Below are positions 49,477 through 63,937 of a DNA stretch of 64,000 nucleotides, in pieces. The first letter of the stretch is position 1; each line of letters begins with the position of its first letter. The notes below the pieces were generated by a model. That model did no database searches and was not told the origin of the DNA. It saw nothing but the letters and a program-made list of their open reading frames with translations. Source of the stretch: Aphanomyces cochlioides (taxonomy: Eukaryota > Oomycota > Saprolegniomycetes > Saprolegniales > Verrucalvaceae); NCBI GenBank assembly GCA_019828595.1, contig JAHQRK010000017.1:1655596-1719595 (forward strand), given 5' to 3'. The position numbers and the translations under genes were made by a program.

Positions 49477-50723
49477 TTTCATGCTGATTTCCCTTCCCAC
49501 GCAGCTCAATACCCTTCACACTTTCACACACCTTCAAAAAACCACTGTTTCAGCCAATATCACTCTCGCCATACCACACACACACACGCACGAAATCTTC
49601 CACACACCTCAACACAACCTCATACCTTCCTTACTTTCCCATTCACAACAATTTACACAAACTCTCTATCCTTCATCAAACGAACCAGATACATTCTCCA
49701 AATACCCCACACCACGTGCACATGTGTCCTCTTTGCAAACAAACAAAACACAACTTGCTCTTTCTACCAACGTCCATCTCGGACGCAGGAAGTAGTCGAA
49801 TGGTACCATTTCCACGAATCGGGTTTAAACATGTCCGTCGTCCCACATCGTGAACACACCTCCATCAAGAGTTGTAGCATTTGCACCGACTATAGCTCAG
49901 CATGTGTATACATTTTTAGGGGTCACCAGCAATGTATACTCATCATGATTCACGTGTATCCAATGGCTTGTCGAGAATCTGCTCAGCGTGGTCGCGCGCC
50001 ATATCATACGCGCCACCGTGGACTCCGTGGTCAAGTCATTTGACAGAATCCAAACCTTGCTGTCTGCTATTCAGGGCAATTCGACATCGATATTGTTATC
50101 AATACTGCAATAAACATGATGCAATATCCATCACACAAATATGGGTAACGACTCATTATTTGCTCTCAAACGGAGTGACAAGACATGCTCTTCACGATGA
50201 AATGAACAAACGAGAGTGCTGTGTGTATAATTTGTTTTGACGTCGTGACATTGTCGCCTGAACTGATGGTGTTGATTGTCCATTTTGTTTTGTTGTAGTG
50301 AGTCTGTTTCAGGTAGTTTTGAATTGGTTGTCGATGTATGGTTGCGTTTGAGGTCTCTGATGAGAAATCTATGTTGCAATATCAAGTTGTTATCAAGTGT
50401 TGTCAAGGCTAGACTCGTCGAAATGGAAGAGGCCATCGACAGAGTGGCCTCGAAAACATCCCAACATTCGATGCAGCCAACCAGCTGAAATCCATACTGC
50501 TTGGTCTGACTTGGATTGCGTCTTGGGCGATCAACCTTGTTGGAGTGACACTGTCGCATCGATTGAACATGTGGGATGGAATATTGCAAGATTTGTAATG
50601 TTGACGATGGTAGGTCAGAAGGACCATTCGAGTGTATGCTATCTTTTGAAAGTAGGAAAAGTTGGAAGGATATAAAAAGATAGGGTTTCTCTCTGTGTAG
50701 GAGAGGAAAAAATGAAAAAGGAA

Positions 50724-50795
50724 CTCCCCGTCCGGGAATTGAACCCGGGTCACCCGCGTGACAGGCGGGTATACTGACCACTATACTAACGAGGA
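50724..50795 (-). tRNA. tRNA-Asp (anticodon GUC)
   Basis: Intact; GTCAGG type upstream. Confidence 0.97.
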
Positions 50796-52042
50796 TTTCA
50801 TGCTGATTTCCCTTCCCACGCAGCTCAATACCCTTCACACTTTCACACACCTTCAAAAAACCACTGTTTCAGCCAATATCACTCTCGCCATACCACACAC
50901 ACACACGCACGAAATCTTCCACACACCTCAACACAACCTCATACCTTCCTGACTTTCCCATTCACAACAATTTACACAAACTCTCTATCCTTCATCAAAC
51001 GAACCAGATACATTCTCCAAATACCCCACACCACGTGCACATGTGTCCTCTTTGCAAACAAACAAAACACAACTTGCTCTTTCTACCAACGTCCATCTCG
51101 GACGCAGGAAGTAGTCGAATGGTACCATTTCCACGAATCGGGTTTAAACATGTCCGTCGTCCCACATCGTGAACACACCTCCATCAAGAGTTGTAGCATT
51201 TGCACCGACTATAGCTCAGCATGTGTATACATTTTTAGGGGTCACCAGCAATGTATACTCATCATGATTCACGTGTATCCAATGGCTTGTCGAGAATCTG
51301 CTCAGCGTGGTCGCGCGCCATATCATACGCGCCACCGTGGACTCCGTGGTCAAGTCATTTGACAGAATCCAAACCTTGCTGTCTGCTATTCAGGGCAATT
51401 CGACATCGATATTGTTATCAATACTGCAATAAACATGATGCAATATCCATCACACAAATATGGGTAACGACTCATTATTTGCTCTCAAACGGAGTGACAA
51501 GACATGCTCTTCACGATGAAATGAACAAACGAGAGTGCTGTGTGTATAATTTGTTTTGACGTCGTGACATTGTCGCCTGAACTGATGGTGTTGATTGTCC
51601 ATTTTGTTTTGTTGTAGTGAGTCTGTTTCAGGTAGTTTTGAATTGGTTGTCGATGTATGGTTGCGTTTGAGGTCTCTGATGAGAAATCTATGTTGCAATA
51701 TCAAGTTGTTATCAAGTGTTGTCAAGGCTAGACTCGTCGAAATGGAAGAGGCCATCGACAGAGTGGCCTCGAAAACATCCCAACATTCGATGCAGCCAAC
51801 CAGCTGAAATCCATACTGCTTGGTCTGACTTGGATTGCGTCTTGGGCGATCAACCTTGTTGGAGTGACACTGTCGCATCGATTGAACATGTGGGATGGAA
51901 TATTGCAAGATTTGTAATGTTGACGATGGTAGGTCAGAAGGACCATTCGAGTGTATGCTATCTTTTGAAAGTAGGAAAAGTTGGAAGGATATAAAAAGAT
52001 AGGGTTTCTCTCTGTGTAGGAGAGGAAAAAATGAAAAAGGAA

Positions 52043-52114
52043 CTCCCCGTCCGGGAATTGAACCCGGGTCACCCGCGTGACAGGCGGGTATACTGACCAC
52101 TATACTAACGAGGA
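52043..52114 (-). tRNA. tRNA-Asp (anticodon GUC)
   Basis: Intact; GTAAGG type upstream. Confidence 0.97.
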
Positions 52115-53361
52115 TTTCATGCTGATTTCCCTTCCCACGCAGCTCAATACCCTTCACACTTTCACACACCTTCAAAAAACCACTGTTTCAGCCAATATCA
52201 CTCTCGCCATACCACACACACACACGCACGAAATCTTCCACACACCTCAACACAACCTCATACCTTCCTTACTTTCCCATTCACAACAATTTACACAAAC
52301 TCTCTATCCTTCATCAAACGAACCAGATACATTCTCCAAATACCCCACACCACGTGCACATGTGTCCTCTTTGCAAACAAACAAAACACAACTTGCTCTT
52401 TCTACCAACGTCCATCTCGGACGCAGGAAGTAGTCGAATGGTACCATTTCCACGAATCGGGTTTAAACATGTCCGTCGTCCCACATCGTGAACACACCTC
52501 CATCAAGAGTTGTAGCATTTGCACCGACTATAGCTCAGCATGTGTATACATTTTTAGGGGTCACCAGCAATGTATACTCATCATGATTCACGTGTATCCA
52601 ATGGCTTGTCGAGAATCTGCTCAGCGTGGTCGCGCGCCATATCATACGCGCCACCGTGGACTCCGTGGTCAAGTCATTTGACAGAATCCAAACCTTGCTG
52701 TCTGCTATTCAGGGCAATTCGACATCGATATTGTTATCAATACTGCAATAAACATGATGCAATATCCATCACACAAATATGGGTAACGACTCATTATTTG
52801 CTCTCAAACGGAGTGACAAGACATGCTCTTCACGATGAAATGAACAAACGAGAGTGCTGTGTGTATAATTTGTTTTGACGTCGTGACATTGTCGCCTGAA
52901 CTGATGGTGTTGATTGTCCATTTTGTTTTGTTGTAGTGAGTCTGTTTCAGGTAGTTTTGAATTGGTTGTCGATGTATGGTTGCGTTTGAGGTCTCTGATG
53001 AGAAATCTATGTTGCAATATCAAGTTGTTATCAAGTGTTGTCAAGGCTAGACTCGTCGAAATGGAAGAGGCCATCGACAGAGTGGCCTCGAAAACATCCC
53101 AACATTCGATGCAGCCAACCAGCTGAAATCCATACTGCTTGGTCTGACTTGGATTGCGTCTTGGGCGATCAACCTTGTTGGAGTGACACTGTCGCATCGA
53201 TTGAACATGTGGGATGGAATATTGCAAGATTTGTAATGTTGACGATGGTAGGTCAGAAGGACCATTCGAGTGTATGCTATCTTTTGAAAGTAGGAAAAGT
53301 TGGAAGGATATAAAAAGATAGGGTTTCTCTCTGTGTAGGAGAGGAAAAAATGAAAAAGGAA

Positions 53362-53433
53362 CTCCCCGTCCGGGAATTGAACCCGGGTCACCCGCGTGAC
53401 AGGCGGGTATACTGACCACTATACTAACGAGGA
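53362..53433 (-). tRNA. tRNA-Asp (anticodon GUC)
   Basis: Intact; GTCAGG type upstream. Its upstream spacer is the first on the right to carry both the CGTGTTT (53777) and TATTTTT (54294) variants. Confidence 0.97.
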
Positions 53434-54680
53434 TTTCATGCTGATTTCCCTTCCCACGCAGCTCAATACCCTTCACACTTTCACACACCTTCAAAAAACC
53501 ACTGTTTCAGCCAATATCACTCTCGCCATACCACACACACACACGCACGAAATCTTCCACACACCTCAACACAACCTCATACCTTCCTGACTTTCCCATT
53601 CACAACAATTTACACAAACTCTCTATCCTTCATCAAACGAACCAGATACATTCTCCAAATACCCCACACCACGTGCACATGTGTCCTCTTTGCAAACAAA
53701 CAAAACACAACTTGCTCTTTCTACCAACGTCCATCTCGGACGCAGGAAGTAGTCGAATGGTACCATTTCCACGAATCGTGTTTAAACATGTCCGTCGTCC
53801 CACATCGTGAACACACCTCCATCAAGAGTTGTAGCATTTGCACCGACTATAGCTCAGCATGTGTATACATTTTTAGGGGTCACCAGCAATGTATACTCAT
53901 CATGATTCACGTGTATCCAATGGCTTGTCGAGAATCTGCTCAGCGTGGTCGCGCGCCATATCATACGCGCCACCGTGGACTCCGTGGTCAAGTCATTTGA
54001 CAGAATCCAAACCTTGCTGTCTGCTATTCAGGGCAATTCGACATCGATATTGTTATCAATACTGCAATAAACATGATGCAATATCCATCACACAAATATG
54101 GGTAACGACTCATTATTTGCTCTCAAACGGAGTGACAAGACATGCTCTTCACGATGAAATGAACAAACGAGAGTGCTGTGTGTATAATTTGTTTTGACGT
54201 CGTGACATTGTCGCCTGAACTGATGGTGTTGATTGTCCATTTTGTTTTGTTGTAGTGAGTCTGTTTCAGGTAGTTTTGAATTGGTTGTCGATGTATTTTT
54301 GCGTTTGAGGTCTCTGATGAGAAATCTATGTTGCAATATCAAGTTGTTATCAAGTGTTGTCAAGGCTAGACTCGTCGAAATGGAAGAGGCCATCGACAGA
54401 GTGGCCTCGAAAACATCCCAACATTCGATGCAGCCAACCAGCTGAAATCCATACTGCTTGGTCTGACTTGGATTGCGTCTTGGGCGATCAACCTTGTTGG
54501 AGTGACACTGTCGCATCGATTGAACATGTGGGATGGAATATTGCAAGATTTGTAATGTTGACGATGGTAGGTCAGAAGGACCATTCGAGTGTATGCTATC
54601 TTTTGAAAGTAGGAAAAGTTGGAAGGATATAAAAAGATAGGGTTTCTCTCTGTGTAGGAGAGGAAAAAATGAAAAAGGAA

Positions 54681-54752
54681 CTCCCCGTCCGGGAATTGAA
54701 CCCGGGTCACCCGCGTGACAGGCGGGTATACTGACCACTATACTAACGAGGA
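54681..54752 (-). tRNA. tRNA-Asp (anticodon GUC)
   Basis: Intact; both flanking spacers carry CGTGTTT and TATTTTT. Confidence 0.97.
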
Positions 54753-55999
54753 TTTCATGCTGATTTCCCTTCCCACGCAGCTCAATACCCTTCACACTTT
54801 CACACACCTTCAAAAAACCACTGTTTCAGCCAATATCACTCTCGCCATACCACACACACACACGCACGAAATCTTCCACACACCTCAACACAACCTCATA
54901 CCTTCCTTACTTTCCCATTCACAACAATTTACACAAACTCTCTATCCTTCATCAAACGAACCAGATACATTCTCCAAATACCCCACACCACGTGCACATG
55001 TGTCCTCTTTGCAAACAAACAAAACACAACTTGCTCTTTCTACCAACGTCCATCTCGGACGCAGGAAGTAGTCGAATGGTACCATTTCCACGAATCGTGT
55101 TTAAACATGTCCGTCGTCCCACATCGTGAACACACCTCCATCAAGAGTTGTAGCATTTGCACCGACTATAGCTCAGCATGTGTATACATTTTTAGGGGTC
55201 ACCAGCAATGTATACTCATCATGATTCACGTGTATCCAATGGCTTGTCGAGAATCTGCTCAGCGTGGTCGCGCGCCATATCATACGCGCCACCGTGGACT
55301 CCGTGGTCAAGTCATTTGACAGAATCCAAACCTTGCTGTCTGCTATTCAGGGCAATTCGACATCGATATTGTTATCAATACTGCAATAAACATGATGCAA
55401 TATCCATCACACAAATATGGGTAACGACTCATTATTTGCTCTCAAACGGAGTGACAAGACATGCTCTTCACGATGAAATGAACAAACGAGAGTGCTGTGT
55501 GTATAATTTGTTTTGACGTCGTGACATTGTCGCCTGAACTGATGGTGTTGATTGTCCATTTTGTTTTGTTGTAGTGAGTCTGTTTCAGGTAGTTTTGAAT
55601 TGGTTGTCGATGTATTTTTGCGTTTGAGGTCTCTGATGAGAAATCTATGTTGCAATATCAAGTTGTTATCAAGTGTTGTCAAGGCTAGACTCGTCGAAAT
55701 GGAAGAGGCCATCGACAGAGTGGCCTCGAAAACATCCCAACATTCGATGCAGCCAACCAGCTGAAATCCATACTGCTTGGTCTGACTTGGATTGCGTCTT
55801 GGGCGATCAACCTTGTTGGAGTGACACTGTCGCATCGATTGAACATGTGGGATGGAATATTGCAAGATTTGTAATGTTGACGATGGTAGGTCAGAAGGAC
55901 CATTCGAGTGTATGCTATCTTTTGAAAGTAGGAAAAGTTGGAAGGATATAAAAAGATAGGGTTTCTCTCTGTGTAGGAGAGGAAAAAATGAAAAAGGAA

Positions 56000-56071
56000 C
56001 TCCCCGTCCGGGAATTGAACCCGGGTCACCCGCGTGACAGGCGGGTATACTGACCACTATACTAACGAGGA
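56000..56071 (-). tRNA. tRNA-Asp (anticodon GUC)
   Basis: Intact; GTCAGG type upstream together with CGTGTTT and TATTTTT. Confidence 0.97.
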
Positions 56072-57318
56072 TTTCATGCTGATTTCCCTTCCCACGCAGC
56101 TCAATACCCTTCACACTTTCACACACCTTCAAAAAACCACTGTTTCAGCCAATATCACTCTCGCCATACCACACACACACACGCACGAAATCTTCCACAC
56201 ACCTCAACACAACCTCATACCTTCCTGACTTTCCCATTCACAACAATTTACACAAACTCTCTATCCTTCATCAAACGAACCAGATACATTCTCCAAATAC
56301 CCCACACCACGTGCACATGTGTCCTCTTTGCAAACAAACAAAACACAACTTGCTCTTTCTACCAACGTCCATCTCGGACGCAGGAAGTAGTCGAATGGTA
56401 CCATTTCCACGAATCGTGTTTAAACATGTCCGTCGTCCCACATCGTGAACACACCTCCATCAAGAGTTGTAGCATTTGCACCGACTATAGCTCAGCATGT
56501 GTATACATTTTTAGGGGTCACCAGCAATGTATACTCATCATGATTCACGTGTATCCAATGGCTTGTCGAGAATCTGCTCAGCGTGGTCGCGCGCCATATC
56601 ATACGCGCCACCGTGGACTCCGTGGTCAAGTCATTTGACAGAATCCAAACCTTGCTGTCTGCTATTCAGGGCAATTCGACATCGATATTGTTATCAATAC
56701 TGCAATAAACATGATGCAATATCCATCACACAAATATGGGTAACGACTCATTATTTGCTCTCAAACGGAGTGACAAGACATGCTCTTCACGATGAAATGA
56801 ACAAACGAGAGTGCTGTGTGTATAATTTGTTTTGACGTCGTGACATTGTCGCCTGAACTGATGGTGTTGATTGTCCATTTTGTTTTGTTGTAGTGAGTCT
56901 GTTTCAGGTAGTTTTGAATTGGTTGTCGATGTATTTTTGCGTTTGAGGTCTCTGATGAGAAATCTATGTTGCAATATCAAGTTGTTATCAAGTGTTGTCA
57001 AGGCTAGACTCGTCGAAATGGAAGAGGCCATCGACAGAGTGGCCTCGAAAACATCCCAACATTCGATGCAGCCAACCAGCTGAAATCCATACTGCTTGGT
57101 CTGACTTGGATTGCGTCTTGGGCGATCAACCTTGTTGGAGTGACACTGTCGCATCGATTGAACATGTGGGATGGAATATTGCAAGATTTGTAATGTTGAC
57201 GATGGTAGGTCAGAAGGACCATTCGAGTGTATGCTATCTTTTGAAAGTAGGAAAAGTTGGAAGGATATAAAAAGATAGGGTTTCTCTCTGTGTAGGAGAG
57301 GAAAAAATGAAAAAGGAA

Positions 57319-57390
57319 CTCCCCGTCCGGGAATTGAACCCGGGTCACCCGCGTGACAGGCGGGTATACTGACCACTATACTAACGAGGA
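57319..57390 (-). tRNA. tRNA-Asp (anticodon GUC)
   Basis: Intact; upstream spacer has a shortened TATTTTGCG (one T fewer, near 58254). Confidence 0.97.
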
Positions 57391-58636
57391 TTTCATGCTG
57401 ATTTCCCTTCCCACGCAGCTCAATACCCTTCACACTTTCACACACCTTCAAAAAACCACTGTTTCAGCCAATATCACTCTCGCCATACCACACACACACA
57501 CGCACGAAATCTTCCACACACCTCAACACAACCTCATACCTTCCTTACTTTCCCATTCACAACAATTTACACAAACTCTCTATCCTTCATCAAACGAACC
57601 AGATACATTCTCCAAATACCCCACACCACGTGCACATGTGTCCTCTTTGCAAACAAACAAAACACAACTTGCTCTTTCTACCAACGTCCATCTCGGACGC
57701 AGGAAGTAGTCGAATGGTACCATTTCCACGAATCGTGTTTAAACATGTCCGTCGTCCCACATCGTGAACACACCTCCATCAAGAGTTGTAGCATTTGCAC
57801 CGACTATAGCTCAGCATGTGTATACATTTTTAGGGGTCACCAGCAATGTATACTCATCATGATTCACGTGTATCCAATGGCTTGTCGAGAATCTGCTCAG
57901 CGTGGTCGCGCGCCATATCATACGCGCCACCGTGGACTCCGTGGTCAAGTCATTTGACAGAATCCAAACCTTGCTGTCTGCTATTCAGGGCAATTCGACA
58001 TCGATATTGTTATCAATACTGCAATAAACATGATGCAATATCCATCACACAAATATGGGTAACGACTCATTATTTGCTCTCAAACGGAGTGACAAGACAT
58101 GCTCTTCACGATGAAATGAACAAACGAGAGTGCTGTGTGTATAATTTGTTTTGACGTCGTGACATTGTCGCCTGAACTGATGGTGTTGATTGTCCATTTT
58201 GTTTTGTTGTAGTGAGTCTGTTTCAGGTAGTTTTGAATTGGTTGTCGATGTATTTTGCGTTTGAGGTCTCTGATGAGAAATCTATGTTGCAATATCAAGT
58301 TGTTATCAAGTGTTGTCAAGGCTAGACTCGTCGAAATGGAAGAGGCCATCGACAGAGTGGCCTCGAAAACATCCCAACATTCGATGCAGCCAACCAGCTG
58401 AAATCCATACTGCTTGGTCTGACTTGGATTGCGTCTTGGGCGATCAACCTTGTTGGAGTGACACTGTCGCATCGATTGAACATGTGGGATGGAATATTGC
58501 AAGATTTGTAATGTTGACGATGGTAGGTCAGAAGGACCATTCGAGTGTATGCTATCTTTTGAAAGTAGGAAAAGTTGGAAGGATATAAAAAGATAGGGTT
58601 TCTCTCTGTGTAGGAGAGGAAAAAATGAAAAAGGAA

Positions 58637-58708
58637 CTCCCCGTCCGGGAATTGAACCCGGGTCACCCGCGTGACAGGCGGGTATACTGACCACTATACT
58701 AACGAGGA
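58637..58708 (-). tRNA. tRNA-Asp (anticodon GUC)
   Basis: Intact; CGTGTTT and TATTTTT spacer upstream. Confidence 0.97.
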
Positions 58709-59955
58709 TTTCATGCTGATTTCCCTTCCCACGCAGCTCAATACCCTTCACACTTTCACACACCTTCAAAAAACCACTGTTTCAGCCAATATCACTCTCG
58801 CCATACCACACACACACACGCACGAAATCTTCCACACACCTCAACACAACCTCATACCTTCCTTACTTTCCCATTCACAACAATTTACACAAACTCTCTA
58901 TCCTTCATCAAACGAACCAGATACATTCTCCAAATACCCCACACCACGTGCACATGTGTCCTCTTTGCAAACAAACAAAACACAACTTGCTCTTTCTACC
59001 AACGTCCATCTCGGACGCAGGAAGTAGTCGAATGGTACCATTTCCACGAATCGTGTTTAAACATGTCCGTCGTCCCACATCGTGAACACACCTCCATCAA
59101 GAGTTGTAGCATTTGCACCGACTATAGCTCAGCATGTGTATACATTTTTAGGGGTCACCAGCAATGTATACTCATCATGATTCACGTGTATCCAATGGCT
59201 TGTCGAGAATCTGCTCAGCGTGGTCGCGCGCCATATCATACGCGCCACCGTGGACTCCGTGGTCAAGTCATTTGACAGAATCCAAACCTTGCTGTCTGCT
59301 ATTCAGGGCAATTCGACATCGATATTGTTATCAATACTGCAATAAACATGATGCAATATCCATCACACAAATATGGGTAACGACTCATTATTTGCTCTCA
59401 AACGGAGTGACAAGACATGCTCTTCACGATGAAATGAACAAACGAGAGTGCTGTGTGTATAATTTGTTTTGACGTCGTGACATTGTCGCCTGAACTGATG
59501 GTGTTGATTGTCCATTTTGTTTTGTTGTAGTGAGTCTGTTTCAGGTAGTTTTGAATTGGTTGTCGATGTATTTTTGCGTTTGAGGTCTCTGATGAGAAAT
59601 CTATGTTGCAATATCAAGTTGTTATCAAGTGTTGTCAAGGCTAGACTCGTCGAAATGGAAGAGGCCATCGACAGAGTGGCCTCGAAAACATCCCAACATT
59701 CGATGCAGCCAACCAGCTGAAATCCATACTGCTTGGTCTGACTTGGATTGCGTCTTGGGCGATCAACCTTGTTGGAGTGACACTGTCGCATCGATTGAAC
59801 ATGTGGGATGGAATATTGCAAGATTTGTAATGTTGACGATGGTAGGTCAGAAGGACCATTCGAGTGTATGCTATCTTTTGAAAGTAGGAAAAGTTGGAAG
59901 GATATAAAAAGATAGGGTTTCTCTCTGTGTAGGAGAGGAAAAAATGAAAAAGGAA

Positions 59956-60027
59956 CTCCCCGTCCGGGAATTGAACCCGGGTCACCCGCGTGACAGGCGG
60001 GTATACTGACCACTATACTAACGAGGA
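59956..60027 (-). tRNA. tRNA-Asp (anticodon GUC)
   Basis: Intact; upstream spacer adds GTGCATCC (60506) and a 1-bp deletion giving TCGAATGG (near 60970). Confidence 0.97.
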
Positions 60028-61273
60028 TTTCATGCTGATTTCCCTTCCCACGCAGCTCAATACCCTTCACACTTTCACACACCTTCAAAAAACCACTGTT
60101 TCAGCCAATATCACTCTCGCCATACCACACACACACACGCACGAAATCTTCCACACACCTCAACACAACCTCATACCTTCCTTACTTTCCCATTCACAAC
60201 AATTTACACAAACTCTCTATCCTTCATCAAACGAACCAGATACATTCTCCAAATACCCCACACCACGTGCACATGTGTCCTCTTTGCAAACAAACAAAAC
60301 ACAACTTGCTCTTTCTACCAACGTCCATCTCGGACGCAGGAAGTAGTCGAATGGTACCATTTCCACGAATCGTGTTTAAACATGTCCGTCGTCCCACATC
60401 GTGAACACACCTCCATCAAGAGTTGTAGCATTTGCACCGACTATAGCTCAGCATGTGTATACATTTTTAGGGGTCACCAGCAATGTATACTCATCATGAT
60501 TCACGTGCATCCAATGGCTTGTCGAGAATCTGCTCAGCGTGGTCGCGCGCCATATCATACGCGCCACCGTGGACTCCGTGGTCAAGTCATTTGACAGAAT
60601 CCAAACCTTGCTGTCTGCTATTCAGGGCAATTCGACATCGATATTGTTATCAATACTGCAATAAACATGATGCAATATCCATCACACAAATATGGGTAAC
60701 GACTCATTATTTGCTCTCAAACGGAGTGACAAGACATGCTCTTCACGATGAAATGAACAAACGAGAGTGCTGTGTGTATAATTTGTTTTGACGTCGTGAC
60801 ATTGTCGCCTGAACTGATGGTGTTGATTGTCCATTTTGTTTTGTTGTAGTGAGTCTGTTTCAGGTAGTTTTGAATTGGTTGTCGATGTATTTTTGCGTTT
60901 GAGGTCTCTGATGAGAAATCTATGTTGCAATATCAAGTTGTTATCAAGTGTTGTCAAGGCTAGACTCGTCGAATGGAAGAGGCCATCGACAGAGTGGCCT
61001 CGAAAACATCCCAACATTCGATGCAGCCAACCAGCTGAAATCCATACTGCTTGGTCTGACTTGGATTGCGTCTTGGGCGATCAACCTTGTTGGAGTGACA
61101 CTGTCGCATCGATTGAACATGTGGGATGGAATATTGCAAGATTTGTAATGTTGACGATGGTAGGTCAGAAGGACCATTCGAGTGTATGCTATCTTTTGAA
61201 AGTAGGAAAAGTTGGAAGGATATAAAAAGATAGGGTTTCTCTCTGTGTAGGAGAGGAAAAAATGAAAAAGGAA

Positions 61274-61345
61274 CTCCCCGTCCGGGAATTGAACCCGGGT
61301 CACCCGCGTGACAGGCGGGTATACTGACCACTATACTAACGAGGA
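61274..61345 (-). tRNA. tRNA-Asp (anticodon GUC)
   Basis: Intact; upstream spacer has a 1-bp deletion in the CTCTTCTACC tract (near 61630) and an A-to-C change at 62488. Confidence 0.97.
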
Positions 61346-62591
61346 TTTCATGCTGATTTCCCTTCCCACGCAGCTCAATACCCTTCACACTTTCACACAC
61401 CTTCAAAAAACCACTGTTTCAGCCAATATCACTCTCGCCATACCACACACACACACGCACGAAATCTTCCACACACCTCAACACAACCTCATACCTTCCT
61501 TACTTTCCCATTCACAACAATTTACACAAACTCTCTATCCTTCATCAAACGAACCAGATACATTCTCCAAATACCCCACACCACGTGCACATGTGTCCTC
61601 TTTGCAAACAAACAAAACACAACTTGCTCTTCTACCAACGTCCATCTCGGACGCAGGAAGTAGTCGAATGGTACCATTTCCACGAATCGTGTTTAAACAT
61701 GTCCGTCGTCCCACATCGTGAACACACCTCCATCAAGAGTTGTAGCATTTGCACCGACTATAGCTCAGCATGTGTATACATTTTTAGGGGTCACCAGCAA
61801 TGTATACTCATCATGATTCACGTGCATCCAATGGCTTGTCGAGAATCTGCTCAGCGTGGTCGCGCGCCATATCATACGCGCCACCGTGGACTCCGTGGTC
61901 AAGTCATTTGACAGAATCCAAACCTTGCTGTCTGCTATTCAGGGCAATTCGACATCGATATTGTTATCAATACTGCAATAAACATGATGCAATATCCATC
62001 ACACAAATATGGGTAACGACTCATTATTTGCTCTCAAACGGAGTGACAAGACATGCTCTTCACGATGAAATGAACAAACGAGAGTGCTGTGTGTATAATT
62101 TGTTTTGACGTCGTGACATTGTCGCCTGAACTGATGGTGTTGATTGTCCATTTTGTTTTGTTGTAGTGAGTCTGTTTCAGGTAGTTTTGAATTGGTTGTC
62201 GATGTATGGTTGCGTTTGAGGTCTCTGATGAGAAATCTATGTTGCAATATCAAGTTGTTATCAAGTGTTGTCAAGGCTAGACTCGTCGAAATGGAAGAGG
62301 CCATCGACAGAGTGGCCTCGAAAACATCCCAACATTCGATGCAGCCAACCAGCTGAAATCCATACTGCTTGGTCTGACTTGGATTGCGTCTTGGGCGATC
62401 AACCTTGTTGGAGTGACACTGTCGCATCGATTGAACATGTGGGATGGAATATTGCAAGATTTGTAATGTTGACGATGGTAGGTCAGACGGACCATTCGAG
62501 TGTATGCTATCTTTTGAAAGTAGGAAAAGTTGGAAGGATATAAAAAGATAGGGTTTCTCTCTGTGTAGGAGAGGAAAAAATGAAAAAGGAA

Positions 62592-62663
62592 CTCCCCGTC
62601 CGGGAATTGAACCCGGGTCACCCGCGTGACAGGCGGGTATACTGACCACTATACTAACGAGGA
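62592..62663 (-). tRNA. tRNA-Asp (anticodon GUC)
   Basis: Last intact gene in the window; upstream spacer has the CTCTTCTACC deletion (near 62948) and a deletion giving GTCAAATGG (near 63605). Confidence 0.97.
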
Positions 62664-63905
62664 TTTCATGCTGATTTCCCTTCCCACGCAGCTCAATACC
62701 CTTCACACTTTCACACACCTTCAAAAAACCACTGTTTCAGCCAATATCACTCTCGCCATACCACACACACACACGCACGAAATCTTCCACACACCTCAAC
62801 ACAACCTCATACCTTCCTTACTTTCCCATTCACAACAATTTACACAAACTCTCTATCCTTCATCAAACGAACCAGATACATTCTCCAAATACCCCACACC
62901 ACGTGCACATGTGTCCTCTTTGCAAACAAACAAAACACAACTTGCTCTTCTACCAACGTCCATCTCGGACGCAGGAAGTAGTCGAATGGTACCATTTCCA
63001 CGAATCGTGTTTAAACATGTCCGTCGTCCCACATCGTGAACACACCTCCATCAAGAGTTGTAGCATTTGCACCGACTATAGCTCAGCATGTGTATACATT
63101 TTTAGGGGTCACCAGCAATGTATACTCATCATGATTCACGTGCATCCAATGGCTTGTCGAGAATCTGCTCAGCGTGGTCGCGCGCCATATCATACGCGCC
63201 ACCGTGGACTCCGTGGTCAAGTCATTTGACAGAATCCAAACCTTGCTGTCTGCTATTCAGGGCAATTCGACATCGATATTGTTATCAATACTGCAATAAA
63301 CATGATGCAATATCCATCACACAAATATGGGTAACGACTCATTATTTGCTCTCAAACGGAGTGACAAGACATGCTCTTCACGATGAAATGAACAAACGAG
63401 AGTGCTGTGTGTATAATTTGTTTTGACGTCGTGACATTGTCGCCTGAACTGATGGTGTTGATTGTCCATTTTGTTTTGTTGTAGTGAGTCTGTTTCAGGT
63501 AGTTTTGAATTGGTTGTCGATGTATGGTTGCGTTTGAGGTCTCTGATGAGAAATCTATGTTGCAATATCAAGTTGTTATCAAGTGTTGTCAAGGCTAGAC
63601 TCGTCAAATGGAAGAGGCCATCGACAGAGTGGCCTCGAAAACATCCCAACATTCGATGCAGCCAACCAGCTGAAATCCATACTGCTTGGTCTGACTTGGA
63701 TTGCGTCTTGGGCGATCAACCTTGTTGGAGTGACACTGTCGCATCGATTGAACATGTGGGATGGAATATTGCAAGATTTGTAATGTTGACGATGGTAGGT
63801 CAGAAGGACCATTCGAGTGTATGCTATCTTTTGAAAGTAGGAAAAGTTGGAAGGATATAAAAAGATAGGGTTTCTCTCTGTGTCGGAGAGGAAAAATGAA
63901 AGGAA

Positions 63906-63937
63906 CTCCCCTTTGGTTCCCGGTCCCCCGGTCCCCA
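63906..63937 (-). pseudogene. Degenerate remnant at a tRNA-Asp site
   Basis: Where a 72-bp tRNA gene is expected there are only about 32 bp, starting CTCCCC and continuing with a C/G-rich stretch before the normal ATTTCATGCTG flank. The anticodon arm, A box and B box are gone. Neighbouring A runs are also shorter than in all other units (GAAAAATGAAAGG), which could reflect poor consensus near a sequence end as easily as a real deletion. Confidence 0.6.
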
